DNA of 64,000 bases from Versatilivorator sp963663845. GTDB lineage: Bacteria > Acidobacteriota > Terriglobia > Versatilivoradales > Versatilivoraceae. The stretch is from NCBI GenBank assembly GCA_963663845.2, contig OY760650.2, positions 3,348,001-3,412,000 of the forward strand. The letters run 5' to 3'. The position numbers were made by a program, and so were the translations under genes. Under the pieces are notes generated by a model. It was not told where the DNA came from. It made no database searches and was given only the letters and a program-made list of their open reading frames with translations. Positions within the stretch are counted from its first letter, which is position 1; every line of letters begins with the position of its first letter. This document shows, piece by piece, positions 49,766 to 58,996 of this stretch.

Positions 49766-50197
49766 CTGGAACCGAGGCCCTTCACCGATCACTCCTTTCA
49801 GACCTTCCTCGGGGAAGGGAAGCTGATGGGGTCCGGATGCCTGGACTGCCAGGCGGTCTTTGTCCCGCCTCGAGCCCTGTGTCCCCAATGCGACAGCTCG
49901 AACATGGAGTGGCGGCGGATGGACGGACGCGGGAAGCTGGTGGCTTTCACCTGCATCGCCATCGGCACCCCGGCCATGCTGAAGCTGGGCTACGGCCGCG
50001 AGAACCCCTACTGCACCGGCGTGGTCGAGCTCGAGGAAAAAGCCCGGGTGGTGGCCCGAATCCAGGGGGTGGATACGCGCAATCCCGGCACGATTTCCGT
50101 CGGGATGCCGCTCCAGGTCGATTTCCTGCGGGAGGATGGCGGTTCAGGGTCGCGGACGGTCCTTGCCTTCAAGCCCCTGCCGGCGGGTCAGCCTTGA
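49766..50197 (+). CDS. DUF35 OB-fold/Zn-ribbon partner of thiolase, probable CTG start
   Basis: About 143 residues. It reads LEPRPFTDHSFQTFLGEGKLMGSGCLDCQAVFVPPRALCPQCDSSNMEW, where two CxxC pairs form the rubredoxin-like zinc ribbon, then an OB-fold (LVAFTCIAIGTP ... GVVELEEKARVVARIQGV). DUF35 proteins normally start just before the PRPFTD segment. The only codon there is CTG at 49766, eight bases after AGGAG (49753-49757), which itself overlaps the end of the thiolase gene. The next ATG (49826) would cut the protein inside the first zinc-ribbon region. So CTG initiation is likely. Forms a complex with the preceding thiolase. Confidence 0.85.
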   Translation: MEPRPFTDHSFQTFLGEGKLMGSGCLDCQAVFVPPRALCPQCDSSNMEWRRMDGRGKLVAFTCIAIGTPAMLKLGYGRENPYCTGVVELEEKARVVARIQGVDTRNPGTISVGMPLQVDFLREDGGSGSRTVLAFKPLPAGQP

Positions 50198-50255
50198 CAG
50201 CATTGGACTTAGCCGGTAGACTCTGTCGGCATCTCTTCGAGGAAAGGTTTTTGCG

Positions 50256-50522
50256 GTGATCAAACTAGACATCATCAACCAAGTCGTCGACCGGACCGGA
50301 ATTCCCAGAAACAAGGCCGAAGCTGCCGTTGACGCCGTGTTCAATGCCATGAAGAGCGCGCTTCAACGCAACGATCGGATCGAGCTTCGGGGATTCGGCG
50401 TCTTCAACATCAAGCCTCGCAAAACCGGAATCGGCCGCAACCCCAGAACCGGGGAAGAGGTTTCCATCCCACCCGGCAAGGCCGTTCGCTTCAAGCCCGG
50501 CAAGGATCTCCAATCCATCTGA
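50256..50522 (+). CDS. HU/IHF-family DNA-binding protein
   Basis: 88 residues. A full HU-type fold: MIKLDIINQVVDRTGIPRNKAEAAVDAVFNAMKSALQRNDRIELRGFGVFNIKPRKTGIGRNPRTGEEVSIPPGKAVRFKPGKDLQ, with the GRNPRTGE loop and Pro residue that bends DNA. It starts with GTG and has AGGAAAGG upstream. It bends and compacts DNA as a dimer. Length is normal (about 90). It lies 58 bases after the DUF35 gene and is convergent with priA. Confidence 0.95.
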   Translation: MIKLDIINQVVDRTGIPRNKAEAAVDAVFNAMKSALQRNDRIELRGFGVFNIKPRKTGIGRNPRTGEEVSIPPGKAVRFKPGKDLQSI

Positions 50523-50531
50523 CACCGCCGT

Positions 50532-50559
50532 GCCGTCCGGATAGAAGCCGCCGGATGGC
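50532..50559 (+). terminator. Hairpin after the HU gene
   Basis: GCCGTCCGG (50532-50540) pairs with CCGGATGGC (50551-50559) through one G.U pair, with a 10-base loop, nine bases after the HU stop. No T-tract follows. It could stop transcription entering priA antisense. Confidence 0.35.
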
Positions 50560-50707
50560 TGCCCCGTCGAATCCTCCGCAAACAGGTATACCTCTACAGG
50601 TCGTTGAGCTGCCTGGCGTGCGGCTGCCCCCGCTTTCCTTCCACACCCCGAACGTTCCCTCCTCGAAACGGTAGCCGGCCTGCCGGCAGCGATCCGGCAC
50701 CGCCGGG

Positions 50708-53164
50708 TCACATCAGGTCCACCGGGTCGATGTCGATGTGGATCTTGCGGAGATCCAGTCCATGGGTCTGGGCCTGGTGGAGGGTCTTGCGGAGAAGCGC
50801 TTGCAGCCGGGATCGACTCCCCGACTTGATCAGGAGCTGAAATCGGTGTTCGGAACGGATTCTGGCCAAGGGAGACTGGGTGGGGCCCAGAATGCGGGTC
50901 TGCGGGCCGCGGGCTCCCTGGAGCAACTCGGCGAAGCGGGCGATGGTCCGGCTGGCCGCCGCCGGGTTCTTGTCGCGGACCAGAACCAGAGCCAGGGCGG
51001 TGAAGGGCGGGTAGTGCATGAACCTGCGGAACTGGATCTCCTTCTCGTAGAACCCCTGGTAGTCGTGGGAAGTCACGAAACGGAAACAGTAGTGCTCCGG
51101 GCAGTAGCTCTGAATCAGGACCTCGCCCGGCAACTCCCCCCTTCCGGCGCGCCCGGAGACCTGGCTCAAGAGCTGGAAGGTCCGTTCGGCAGCCCGAAAA
51201 TCGGGAAACGACAGGGAATGGTCTGCCGAAACCACCCCCACCAGGGTGACGAAGGGAAAGTCGTGGCCCTTGGAGATCATCTGCGTACCGGCGAGGATGT
51301 CGGTCTTGCGTTGCCGGAACCGGCCCAGGATTTGACGGTGGGCGTCCTTCCTGCGGGCCGCGTCCCGATCGAGTCGATCCACGCGGGCCTGGGGGAAGGT
51401 CTCCTTTAGCAACCCCTCCACCTTTTCCGTGCCCTCTCCCATCAAGTAGAGGTACTTGCCCTGACAGGCGGGGCACTGTTGGGGAATCCGCTGCCAGTAG
51501 CCGCAGTAGTGACAGACCAGGGACTTGCGCCTCTTGTGGTAGGCCATCGCGATACTGCAGAAGCGGCACTGAATGTTCTCTCCGCAACTGCGGCAAAGCA
51601 CGTGTGCGGCGTATCCCCGGCGGTTGAGCAGAATGAGGATCTGTTCCTGCCTCTCCAGGCGGTCCCGGATGGCTTCGCCGAGCTCGGCGGAGAGAGGAGA
51701 TCTTCGGTTGGTGGCCTTGAAGTCGGCCCGCATATCGACCAGGCGGGTCTCGGGGAGAGGCCGGGAGTGAATGCGGGCCGCCATGCGAAGGTAGCCATAT
51801 TTCCCTTCGCGGGAGTGGTGGAAGGTCTCGACCGAGGGCGTGGCCGAGCCCAGCACCACCACCGCCCCCGCCTGCTTGCCGCGAACGATGGCCGTGTCGC
51901 GCCCGTGGTAGCGGGGACTCTCCTGTTGCTTGTAGGAGGGATCGTGCTCCTCGTCCACCACCACCAGTCCGGGATTCTCCAGGGGAGCGAACACCGCCGA
52001 GCGGGTGCCGATCACCACCCGGGCCTCCCCGCGCTTGATTCGCCACCACTCGTCGTGGCGTTCTCCGTCGGACAATCCACTGTGCAGGATGGCCACCGTG
52101 TCGCCCAGGCGGGCGCGATATTCCTGGGCCGCCGCCGGGGTGAGCGCAATCTCCGGCATCAGCGCCAGGGCGGACTTTCCCGACTTCAGGGTGTGCTCGA
52201 TCAGGCCGAGATAGACTTCCGTCTTGCCGCTGCCGGTCACGCCGTGCAGGAGCACGGCCGAAAACCGACCGGCGTTCAGCGCAGGGATCAGGGTCTCCAG
52301 GGCTCTCCGCTGCTGTTGGGACAGCACTCGGGGTTGACAGGGGCTCGCAGGGTCCGGTTCACCCAGAGGATCGCGCGCCACCTCGTCCCGGCTGAGTCGG
52401 ACCAGCCGCCGTTGCTCCAGGCGTTCCAGGGCCGGCCGGGAGACGGAAAAGAGCTTGCGAAGACCGGCCAGGCTCAGGGCGCCTCCGGCGCTCCGCAGGT
52501 GGGAGATCAAGGCCCTCTGGTTGTCGGTCAGCCTGGCCGCGGGCCAGGCTTCTTTCCATTCGGGGTGGAGCGAGAGGAACCACTGTTTCTTGGCCGCGAC
52601 GACCCTTCCCCGCGGTGACTGTCCGATCCGAATCCAGCCTGCAGCCGCCCATGCTTCGAGGTCGGCGGCGGAGATCCTGTGTGTCGCCAGTCTTTGGAGA
52701 GACCGGCGATCCATCTCGGAGTGTCGGGCCAGCAATTCCAGGATTTGGCGTTTCCTTTGGCCGATCTCTGCGCTATTCTTCGTCTGCTTCAGCAGGCGCT
52801 CACCCGAAGCCGTCAGGCTGAGGCGCTGCTCCATCCTGGGGTTGATCCCGGGCGGCAGGCAGGCCTTCAGGACCTCCCCCAGCGAAGCGAAGTAGTAGTC
52901 GGCCACCCAGCGGCCGAGTCGGAAGAGATCGGGGGAGATCAGGCTGGACTCGTCCAACACTGCCAGGACGGGTTTCAGCTCGGCCGTTCGGGGGAAATCC
53001 GGCGGGAGGCGGTGATGGGCTTTCAGCACGTAGCCCGTTACCTTGCGGCTCCCCAAGGGCACCAGCACCCGCTGGCCCGGCTGCATGGGCGTGGCGGGTT
53101 CCTCCGGGAGACGATAGTAGAAGGGTCGGGTGATGGGGAGCGGCAGGCTCACTTCCAGGATCAT
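50708..53164 (-). CDS. priA: PriA, primosomal replication-restart helicase
   Basis: 818 residues. Walker A in HGVTGSGKTEVYLGL (about 312), motif II VVDEEHDPSYK (about 404), VLGSATPSVET (motif III), and the zinc-binding module CRSCGENIQCRFC ... CHYCGYWQRIPQQCPACQG (about 521-568), with the helicase motif GTQMISKGHDFPFVTLVGV further on. The N-terminal DNA-binding domain (VSLPLPITRPFYYRLPEE) is also present. PriA recognises stalled forks and loads DnaB with its zinc module. Length is close to the usual 730-830. Start ATG 53164 agrees with the conserved first strand. Confidence 0.97.
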   Translation of the reverse strand: MILEVSLPLPITRPFYYRLPEEPATPMQPGQRVLVPLGSRKVTGYVLKAHHRLPPDFPRTAELKPVLAVLDESSLISPDLFRLGRWVADYYFASLGEVLKACLPPGINPRMEQRLSLTASGERLLKQTKNSAEIGQRKRQILELLARHSEMDRRSLQRLATHRISAADLEAWAAAGWIRIGQSPRGRVVAAKKQWFLSLHPEWKEAWPAARLTDNQRALISHLRSAGGALSLAGLRKLFSVSRPALERLEQRRLVRLSRDEVARDPLGEPDPASPCQPRVLSQQQRRALETLIPALNAGRFSAVLLHGVTGSGKTEVYLGLIEHTLKSGKSALALMPEIALTPAAAQEYRARLGDTVAILHSGLSDGERHDEWWRIKRGEARVVIGTRSAVFAPLENPGLVVVDEEHDPSYKQQESPRYHGRDTAIVRGKQAGAVVVLGSATPSVETFHHSREGKYGYLRMAARIHSRPLPETRLVDMRADFKATNRRSPLSAELGEAIRDRLERQEQILILLNRRGYAAHVLCRSCGENIQCRFCSIAMAYHKRRKSLVCHYCGYWQRIPQQCPACQGKYLYLMGEGTEKVEGLLKETFPQARVDRLDRDAARRKDAHRQILGRFRQRKTDILAGTQMISKGHDFPFVTLVGVVSADHSLSFPDFRAAERTFQLLSQVSGRAGRGELPGEVLIQSYCPEHYCFRFVTSHDYQGFYEKEIQFRRFMHYPPFTALALVLVRDKNPAAASRTIARFAELLQGARGPQTRILGPTQSPLARIRSEHRFQLLIKSGSRSRLQALLRKTLHQAQTHGLDLRKIHIDIDPVDLM

Positions 53165-53307
53165 GGGTCCTTACTTAACCGATTTCCACGGGGTTTGAAA
53201 GGGCTAATGAGAGATAAAGAACCAATGTGGGAAATGAGACCGAGGGGCTTTATGGCAACGGTCCTTCCGAGCGGAAATCAGGTAGCCAATAAAGAGCAGG
53301 GAAACTC

Positions 53308-56001
53308 TTGAAAACAGTACGGCAAGCTCCGGTCATCGATTTCGAGAAGTACCGCCTGGCCAACGGCCTTCAGGTGATTCTGCATTCCGACGCCAAGCTT
53401 CCGGTGGCCCACGTCAACCTGTGGTACCACGTCGGCTCCAAGAACGAGCAGCCGGGCCGCACCGGATTGGCCCACCTGTTCGAGCACATGATGTTCCAGG
53501 GGTCCAGGAACGCCGACGGGGAATACCTGACCTACCTGGAACGGGCCGGAGCCAACATGCGCGAGGGTGGCGTCAACGGCACCACCAGCTTCGACCGCAC
53601 CAACTACTTCGAGACGGTGCCCGGCGAGGCGCTGGAATACGTGTTGTGGCTGGAGTCGGACCGCATGGGCTATCTGGCCGATGCCCTCACTCAGGAGAAG
53701 CTGGACAACCAGCGCGGCGTGGTCAAGAACGAGCGCCGCCAGAGCTACGAAAACGTTCCCTACGGACGGGCGCTGCAGTTGATCTTCGAAAACCTGTTCC
53801 CCCAGGGGCATCCCTATTCCTGGATCGTGATCGGATCTCAGGAGGACCTGGACGCGGCTTCCCTGCAGGAGACCAAGGACTTCTTCCACAGGCACTACGC
53901 GCCCAACAACTGCAGCCTGGTGGTTGCCGGCGACTTCGACCGGGCTCAGGCCAAGGATTGGGTGGAGAAGTACTTCGGGCCGCTCCCCCCCGGGCCCCCG
54001 CTGGAGCGCCCCCGCTTGTGGGTGCCCCGGATGGAAGGCGAGCGCCGCGTCACCGTCTCCGACCGGGTGCCGCTGGAGCGCCTCTACCTGGTCTGGCCGT
54101 CGCCGGCCTATTTCCACGCCGGAGACGCGGAGCTCGACCTGGCCTCGCGCATACTCTCACGGGGCAAGAACTCGCGGCTGTACCGGCGGCTGGTCTACCA
54201 GGAGCAGGTGGCCTCGGACGTATCCGCCTTCAACTACTCGCTGGAAATCAGCGGGCTCTTCGGCGTGGTCGCCACCGCCCGCCCGGGCCAGACCCTGGGC
54301 CGCCTGGACAAACTCATCCGGGAGGAGATCGCCGCCTTTGCCAGGCAAGGACCCGACCCCGAGGAGCTGGAGCGGGAAAAAGTCAAACAGGAGTTCGAGT
54401 TCGTGAGCGGCCTGGAGCGACTCGGGGGTTTCGGGGGGAAGGCCGATCTCTTGAACCAGTACAACACCTTCCTGGGAGAACCCGGCTACTTCCAGCAAGA
54501 CTACCTGCGCTACCAGAATCTGGGAGCGGACGAGGTGCGGAGAGTTGCTGAGACCTGGCTGAACACCTCTCGCAGAGTGGCCCTCAGCTTCCTACCCGAG
54601 TCGTCGGCCCGCCCCCACAGGTCCGAGCCGAACCGGGAGCGGCAGCCCGGGATCGGAAGCCCCAAGTCCTTTCGACCGCCTGCTCCGGCTGTCGAGACCC
54701 TCGCCTCCGGGCTGACGGTGGCGGTGGCCGAGCGGCACGAGCTTCCCAAGGTGGCCGTCAGCCTGTTGTTGAAGTCGGGGTCCTGTTCGGATCCCCTCTC
54801 CAGGCCGGGGGTCGCCTGGATGACCACCGCCATGCTGGACGAGGGCACCCGCTCCAGGACGACTCTGGAGATCCAGGCGGAGCTGGACCGGCTGGGCGCT
54901 TCCTTCGGCTCCGGCGCCGAGTCCGAGAACTGCCACTTGGCGCTGGAAGTGCTCAAGGAGCGCCAGGAGCCGGCAGTCCGGCTCCTGGCCGACCTGGTTC
55001 TGAACTCGAACTTCCCGGCCGAAGAGTTGGAGCGGCAGCGGAAGCTGCGCCTGGACCGCATTCTGCAGGAGCGGAACAGTCCCTCGGCCACGGCCGCCAG
55101 GGTCTTCCGGTCCCTGTTGTTCGGGGACGGCCACCCCTTCGGGCTTCCGACCGGCGGCGACGAGGCTTCGATGCGGGCCCTGACCCGCCGGGAGCTGGTC
55201 GAGTTTCACCGAACCCACTGGCGGCCGGGCAACGCCGTCCTGCTTTTCGCGGGAGACATCACCTTGGCCGAGGCCGCCCGGTTGGCCCAGGACTGCCTGT
55301 CCGGCTGGGAAGCGGGTGAGGCGCCCGGGGTCACTCTGCCTGAAGCCACGCCTCCCGAGGGGGTCCGAGTGGTCCTGGTGGACCGCCAGGACGCGCCCCA
55401 GGCGCAGATCCGCCTGGGGTCGATCGGTCCCGCGCGCAAGGTGGCCGACTACCATGCCATCGAGCTGATGAACGCCGTTCTGGGAGGCAGCTTCAGCAGC
55501 CGCCTGAATCTCAACCTGCGGGAGGACAAGGGGTACACCTACGGGGCCTCCACCCGGTTCGCCTTCGCCCGCCAGGGGGGATTCTGGGTCGGAGGCACGG
55601 CCGTGCAGACTTCGGTGACCACCGAGACGCTGCTGGAGATGCACCGGGAAATCGAATCCATCGGGGACTCCCGGCCCATCACCCCGGCCGAGTTGTCGAC
55701 GGCCAAGCAGAACCTGGTGCGTGGCTTTGCCCAGCGGTTCGAGACCCTGGGGCGAGTGGCCGACCAGATGGCCGACCTCTTCGCCCATGACCTTCCCCTG
55801 GAGACGCTGGCCGGCTACCCCGCCTCGGTCGATTCGGTGACGCTCGAACAGGTTCAGGCCGCGGCTCGAGGCTATCTGGACGCGACCCGGCTGCTGGTGG
55901 TCGTGGTCGGAGACCTGAACCAGTTGGAGGATCCGGTGCGCCGGCTCGATCTGGGGCCGGTGGAAATCGTGGATGCCGCCGGCAAACCGGTCTCCCGATA
56001 G
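53308..56001 (+). CDS. Two-module M16-family metallopeptidase
   Basis: 897 residues from a TTG. The first module has the inverted zinc motif HLFEHMMF (about H57-H61) and the distal metal Glu in VVKNERRQSYEN, so it is the catalytic half. The second module (from about residue 460, PAVETLASGLTVAVAERHELPKVAVSLLLKSGS) has lost the metal site but keeps the C-terminal pattern RKVADYHAIELMNAVLGGSFSSRLNLNLREDKGYTYG with the Arg/Tyr substrate-binding pair. This corresponds to M16B-type peptidases where two halves sit in one chain. No signal peptide is evident, although such proteins can be periplasmic. The TTG is preceded by CAGGGAAAC; it is the only start that keeps the first strand intact. Confidence 0.9.
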   Translation: MKTVRQAPVIDFEKYRLANGLQVILHSDAKLPVAHVNLWYHVGSKNEQPGRTGLAHLFEHMMFQGSRNADGEYLTYLERAGANMREGGVNGTTSFDRTNYFETVPGEALEYVLWLESDRMGYLADALTQEKLDNQRGVVKNERRQSYENVPYGRALQLIFENLFPQGHPYSWIVIGSQEDLDAASLQETKDFFHRHYAPNNCSLVVAGDFDRAQAKDWVEKYFGPLPPGPPLERPRLWVPRMEGERRVTVSDRVPLERLYLVWPSPAYFHAGDAELDLASRILSRGKNSRLYRRLVYQEQVASDVSAFNYSLEISGLFGVVATARPGQTLGRLDKLIREEIAAFARQGPDPEELEREKVKQEFEFVSGLERLGGFGGKADLLNQYNTFLGEPGYFQQDYLRYQNLGADEVRRVAETWLNTSRRVALSFLPESSARPHRSEPNRERQPGIGSPKSFRPPAPAVETLASGLTVAVAERHELPKVAVSLLLKSGSCSDPLSRPGVAWMTTAMLDEGTRSRTTLEIQAELDRLGASFGSGAESENCHLALEVLKERQEPAVRLLADLVLNSNFPAEELERQRKLRLDRILQERNSPSATAARVFRSLLFGDGHPFGLPTGGDEASMRALTRRELVEFHRTHWRPGNAVLLFAGDITLAEAARLAQDCLSGWEAGEAPGVTLPEATPPEGVRVVLVDRQDAPQAQIRLGSIGPARKVADYHAIELMNAVLGGSFSSRLNLNLREDKGYTYGASTRFAFARQGGFWVGGTAVQTSVTTETLLEMHREIESIGDSRPITPAELSTAKQNLVRGFAQRFETLGRVADQMADLFAHDLPLETLAGYPASVDSVTLEQVQAAARGYLDATRLLVVVVGDLNQLEDPVRRLDLGPVEIVDAAGKPVSR

Positions 56002-56023
56002 CCTCCAGAGAGATTTCCACCAA

Positions 56024-56067
56024 GGAAAACGGCGAACCACGAATGGACACGAATGAACACCAATAAC
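56024..56067 (+). repeat. 'gaaccacgaatgg..cgaatgaacacc' interspersed repeat
   Basis: Short copy of the repeat also seen at about 10245, 21850, 38430 and inverted at 56440-56480. It stands just after the M16 gene. Confidence 0.5.
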
Positions 56068-56070
56068 TTT

Positions 56071-56357
56071 TGTGTTTTTGTGCCTTTTGTGGCCATTCCC
56101 GGAAAGGATCCATCTGCCGATTTTTGCAAACGCTTCATTCCAGGTAAACAAGCACGGTCTCCTTTGCAGTATCGTGGGTTAGAGGAGAGCTGCGAAGCTG
56201 CGGTAGGCGTCGGTTACCCGGCAAGACGCCCCTATAGGCCATCCTTATAGAGCTGCGAAGCAGCGCCCGCGTGTAGCCCCAGGCGGAAGCCTGGGGTCGT
56301 ATGGGTTCTGCACCAATCCAGCCGCGAATGCGGCGAATAGGAAGCACCCTTCCGAAA
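56071..56357 (-). repeat. About 285-base interspersed repeat, inverted copy of the 26.0-kb element
   Basis: Matches 25813-26095 in reverse complement over the whole length, with landmarks TTGCAAACGCTTCATTC, GCCTGGGGTCGTAT, CGCGAATGCGGCG and GGAAGCACCCTTCC. Together with it the copies form a 30-kb inverted pair. No gene is present in 56002-56692; the stretch 56400-56692 holds another short repeat (about 56440-56515) and the start region of the next gene. Confidence 0.7.
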
Positions 56358-56692
56358 AGCACTACCTCTCGAGCCCTTTGCAAAAGGCTCACAATATTGC
56401 AGAAGTATTTTAGTGCCGCTTGTCGTTGAAAGAAGCCCATCAGCATTCGTGTCTATTCGTGTTCATTCGTGGTTCGTCTTTGTTCAGTGATCGGCCGTTT
56501 CACCGTCCAATGATCCGCGCGGCTGCCGCCGCCGCGGTCCCCCCGGGCGAGCTTGACAGGTGTCGGTTCGATGCAATAGATTGAGCCGCGAGAATCCGGT
56601 GGCGCCGTCGCAATCATCCCCGTGCCCAACCGCCTTGATTGAAACCGATTTCGCCCAGTTTCCCCCAGTTTCCAACGTTAAGGAGAATTCAG

Positions 56693-57928
56693 ATGAGTCA
56701 ACCCTGGAAGACCGATAGCTGGTTCGCCAGCCCCTGGAACTACGCGCCCGAAGCCACCCAGGGCATGAATTTCCCGGAGCAGATTCGCATTCACGACGTG
56801 ACCCTGCGCGACGGAGAGCAACAGACGGGGATCGTGTTTCGCCGTCAGGAGAAGGTGGCGATCGCCAGGAAGCTGGCTGCGGCCGGCGTCCACCGCATCG
56901 AGGCGGGCATGCCGGCGGTTTCGGCTGAAGACGAGGCGGCCATCAAGGACATCGTGAGCCTGGACCTGGGTCCGGAGATCTTCTCCTTCGCCCGCTGCAT
57001 GCCGGCCGACGTCAAGATGGCCAAGGATTGCGGCGTCAACGGCATCATCACCGAGATTCCCTCCAGCGACCACATCATCAAGCACGCCTACGGCAAGAGC
57101 ATGGACTGGGCCATCAAGGCTTCCATCGACACCACCCTGGCGGCCAAGGAGGCGGGCCTCTACACGGTCTTCTTCACCATTGACAGCACCCGGTCCGACC
57201 TCAACAGGTATCTCGACCTCATGGAGCGGGTCTCCACCGAGGGACACATGGACTCGATGACCCTGGCGGACTCCTTCGGCGTCTGCACGCCCCAGGGCAT
57301 CGCCATGGTGGTGAGCAAGCTTCGGGAACGCTTCGCCCAGCCCATCGAGATCCACTGCCACGAAGACTTCGGTCTGGGAGTGGCCAACACCATCTCGGCC
57401 CTGGCCAACGGGGCTTCGGTGGCCCACGTCACCGTCACGGCCACGGGAGAGCGCGCCGGCAACGTTCCCCTGGAAGACACCATCATGGCCCTCAAGGTCC
57501 TCTACGGCGTGGATACCGGCGTCAAGACCGAGGGCCTCTACGAGCTGTCCAAGCTGGTTCAGGAGTTGAGCGGGTTCAGCGTGCCTCCCAACCGGCCCAT
57601 CGTGGGCGACTCTCTCTACCACATCGAGTCGGGCATCGTGGCCATGTTCCATAGCCGCTGCAAGCAGGCCGAGCCTCTGGAATACATTCCCTTCCTTCCG
57701 GAAGTGGTCGGCCGGCCGGCGGTGGATATCGCCCTGGGCAAGGGGAGCGGCCTGGCCAATATCGAGGAGCACCTGGAACGCCGGGGACTGCAGGCCACCC
57801 CGGAGCAGGCCAACGAGATCCTGGCCCAGGTCAAGCAGGCTTCCATCAGCAGCAAGCGCCTCCTGTCCGACAGCGAGTTCGACCGGATCGTGAAATCGGT
57901 CCTGGAAGGGGCGCCAGCCTCGGTCTGA
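56693..57928 (+). CDS. HMGL-like acyltransferase (isopropylmalate/homocitrate-synthase family)
   Basis: About 411 residues of the DRE-TIM metallolyase family. Signatures: IRIHDVTLRDGEQQTGIVF (about 31-49), HRIEAGMPAVS, MTLADSFGVCTPQG and IEIHCHEDFGLGVANTISALANGAS with the HxH metal ligands. It stops without the C-terminal LeuA regulatory dimer domain, so feedback control by leucine is unlikely. Members condense acetyl-CoA with a 2-oxoacid, or cleave HMG-CoA-like substrates. Next to it lie phosphate acyltransferase and an acyl kinase, so the enzyme may produce or use an acyl-CoA that is turned into ATP. AAGGAG stands before ATG 56693. Which acid it acts on is unknown. Confidence 0.85.
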   Translation: MSQPWKTDSWFASPWNYAPEATQGMNFPEQIRIHDVTLRDGEQQTGIVFRRQEKVAIARKLAAAGVHRIEAGMPAVSAEDEAAIKDIVSLDLGPEIFSFARCMPADVKMAKDCGVNGIITEIPSSDHIIKHAYGKSMDWAIKASIDTTLAAKEAGLYTVFFTIDSTRSDLNRYLDLMERVSTEGHMDSMTLADSFGVCTPQGIAMVVSKLRERFAQPIEIHCHEDFGLGVANTISALANGASVAHVTVTATGERAGNVPLEDTIMALKVLYGVDTGVKTEGLYELSKLVQELSGFSVPPNRPIVGDSLYHIESGIVAMFHSRCKQAEPLEYIPFLPEVVGRPAVDIALGKGSGLANIEEHLERRGLQATPEQANEILAQVKQASISSKRLLSDSEFDRIVKSVLEGAPASV

Positions 57929-57930
57929 CA

Positions 57931-57951
57931 CTGCCTGCGGACGGCAGGCAG
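57931..57951 (+). terminator. Hairpin after the HMGL-like gene
   Basis: CTGCCTGC (57931-57938) and GCAGGCAG (57944-57951) form a perfect 8-bp stem with a 5-base loop just after the stop. No T-tract follows, so it may stabilise the upstream message or attenuate rather than fully stop transcription into the next gene. Confidence 0.4.
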
Positions 57952-58045
57952 CAGACAGGGCGACGTCAGGGGGCGAGCGAGCCTCGGACGCCGGAGGCCC
58001 GCCATCGGTGCGCCCCCGAGGATGCATCAAAGGAGGCTTCTTTCC

Positions 58046-58966
58046 ATGTACAAGAGCCTGGATGAACTGGTGGCCGCGGCCGTCAGCGAGGGGCCGGCCG
58101 GCATTGCGGTGGCCTGCGGGCAGGACCCGGACGTACTGCAGGCGCTCAAGCAGGCCCAGTCCATGGGTCTGGCCCGGGGCATCCTGGTGGGGGACCGGTC
58201 CCGGATGGAACCCATGGTCGAGGGGGTCGGACTGGAGCTGGCTCCCGACCAGGTGATCCACGAGCCCGACCAGGCCCGGGCGGCCAGAAAAGCCATCGGC
58301 CTGATTCGGGAAGGCCGGGCCAGCCTGCTGATGAAGGGCAAGATCAACACCTCGACCCTGGTCCGGGCGGTGCTCGACCGGGAGAACGGCCTTCGCACCG
58401 GGCGGCTGCTGAGCCAGGTGATCGTCTTCCAGGTGCCGGGAATCGAGCGCCTGATGGTGATGACCGACGCCGCCATCAATATCGCTCCCAACCTGGCTCA
58501 GAAAGCCGAGATCTGCCGCAACGCCATCGAAGTGGCTCACGCCATCGGTGTGTCCGAACCCAACCTGGCGGCGCTCTGCGCCCTGGAGTTCGTCAATCCC
58601 GAGATGCCGGCCACGCTGGACGCGGCCGGCTTGACCCTGATGAATCGCCGCGGGCAAATTTCGGGAGCCTACGTCGAAGGGCCCATTGCCCTGGATTCTC
58701 CCTTGAGCCGGTTCGCCGCCGAGCGCAAGGGCATCGACAGCCCGCTGGTGGAGGCCACCGATATTTTCCTGGCCCCCGATATCGAGGCGGCCAACATCCT
58801 CTACCGCGCCATTCTCTACTTTGCCCAGGGGGAATCGGGCGGCATCGTCCTGGGGGCCCGGGTCCCGCTCATCCTGCTGTCCCGGGCCGAGACTCCCGAA
58901 ACCAAGATCCGATCCATCGCGCTGGCCGTTCTGGTCGGCAAGGCCGCGGAAGGCGCCGCGAGCTGA
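58046..58966 (+). CDS. Phosphate acetyl/butyryltransferase (Ptb-like)
   Basis: About 306 residues of the phosphate acyltransferase family, converting acyl-CoA plus phosphate into acyl phosphate plus CoA. Visible: GIAVACGQDPDVLQALKQAQSMGLARGILVGDR, LLMKGKINTSTLVRAVLDRENGLRTGRLLSQVIVF, MVMTDAAINIAPNLAQKAEICRNA (highly conserved), and the last domain FLAPDIEAANILYRAILYFAQGESGGIVLGARVPLILLSRAET. Length fits Ptb (about 300). AAAGGAGG eight bases before ATG 58046 fixes the start over an ATG at 58022. The kinase follows 30 bases later. Ptb enzymes favour butyryl-CoA or branched acyl-CoA, but specificity is not visible here. Confidence 0.92.
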   Translation: MYKSLDELVAAAVSEGPAGIAVACGQDPDVLQALKQAQSMGLARGILVGDRSRMEPMVEGVGLELAPDQVIHEPDQARAARKAIGLIREGRASLLMKGKINTSTLVRAVLDRENGLRTGRLLSQVIVFQVPGIERLMVMTDAAINIAPNLAQKAEICRNAIEVAHAIGVSEPNLAALCALEFVNPEMPATLDAAGLTLMNRRGQISGAYVEGPIALDSPLSRFAAERKGIDSPLVEATDIFLAPDIEAANILYRAILYFAQGESGGIVLGARVPLILLSRAETPETKIRSIALAVLVGKAAEGAAS

Positions 58967-58996
58967 GCCGGACCGGGAAGGGCGTTTGAAACCGTC

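Noticed and set aside
50491..50700. A 69-codon minus-strand frame between HU and priA
   Set aside because: It overlaps the HU gene end, has no start signal and no known motif.
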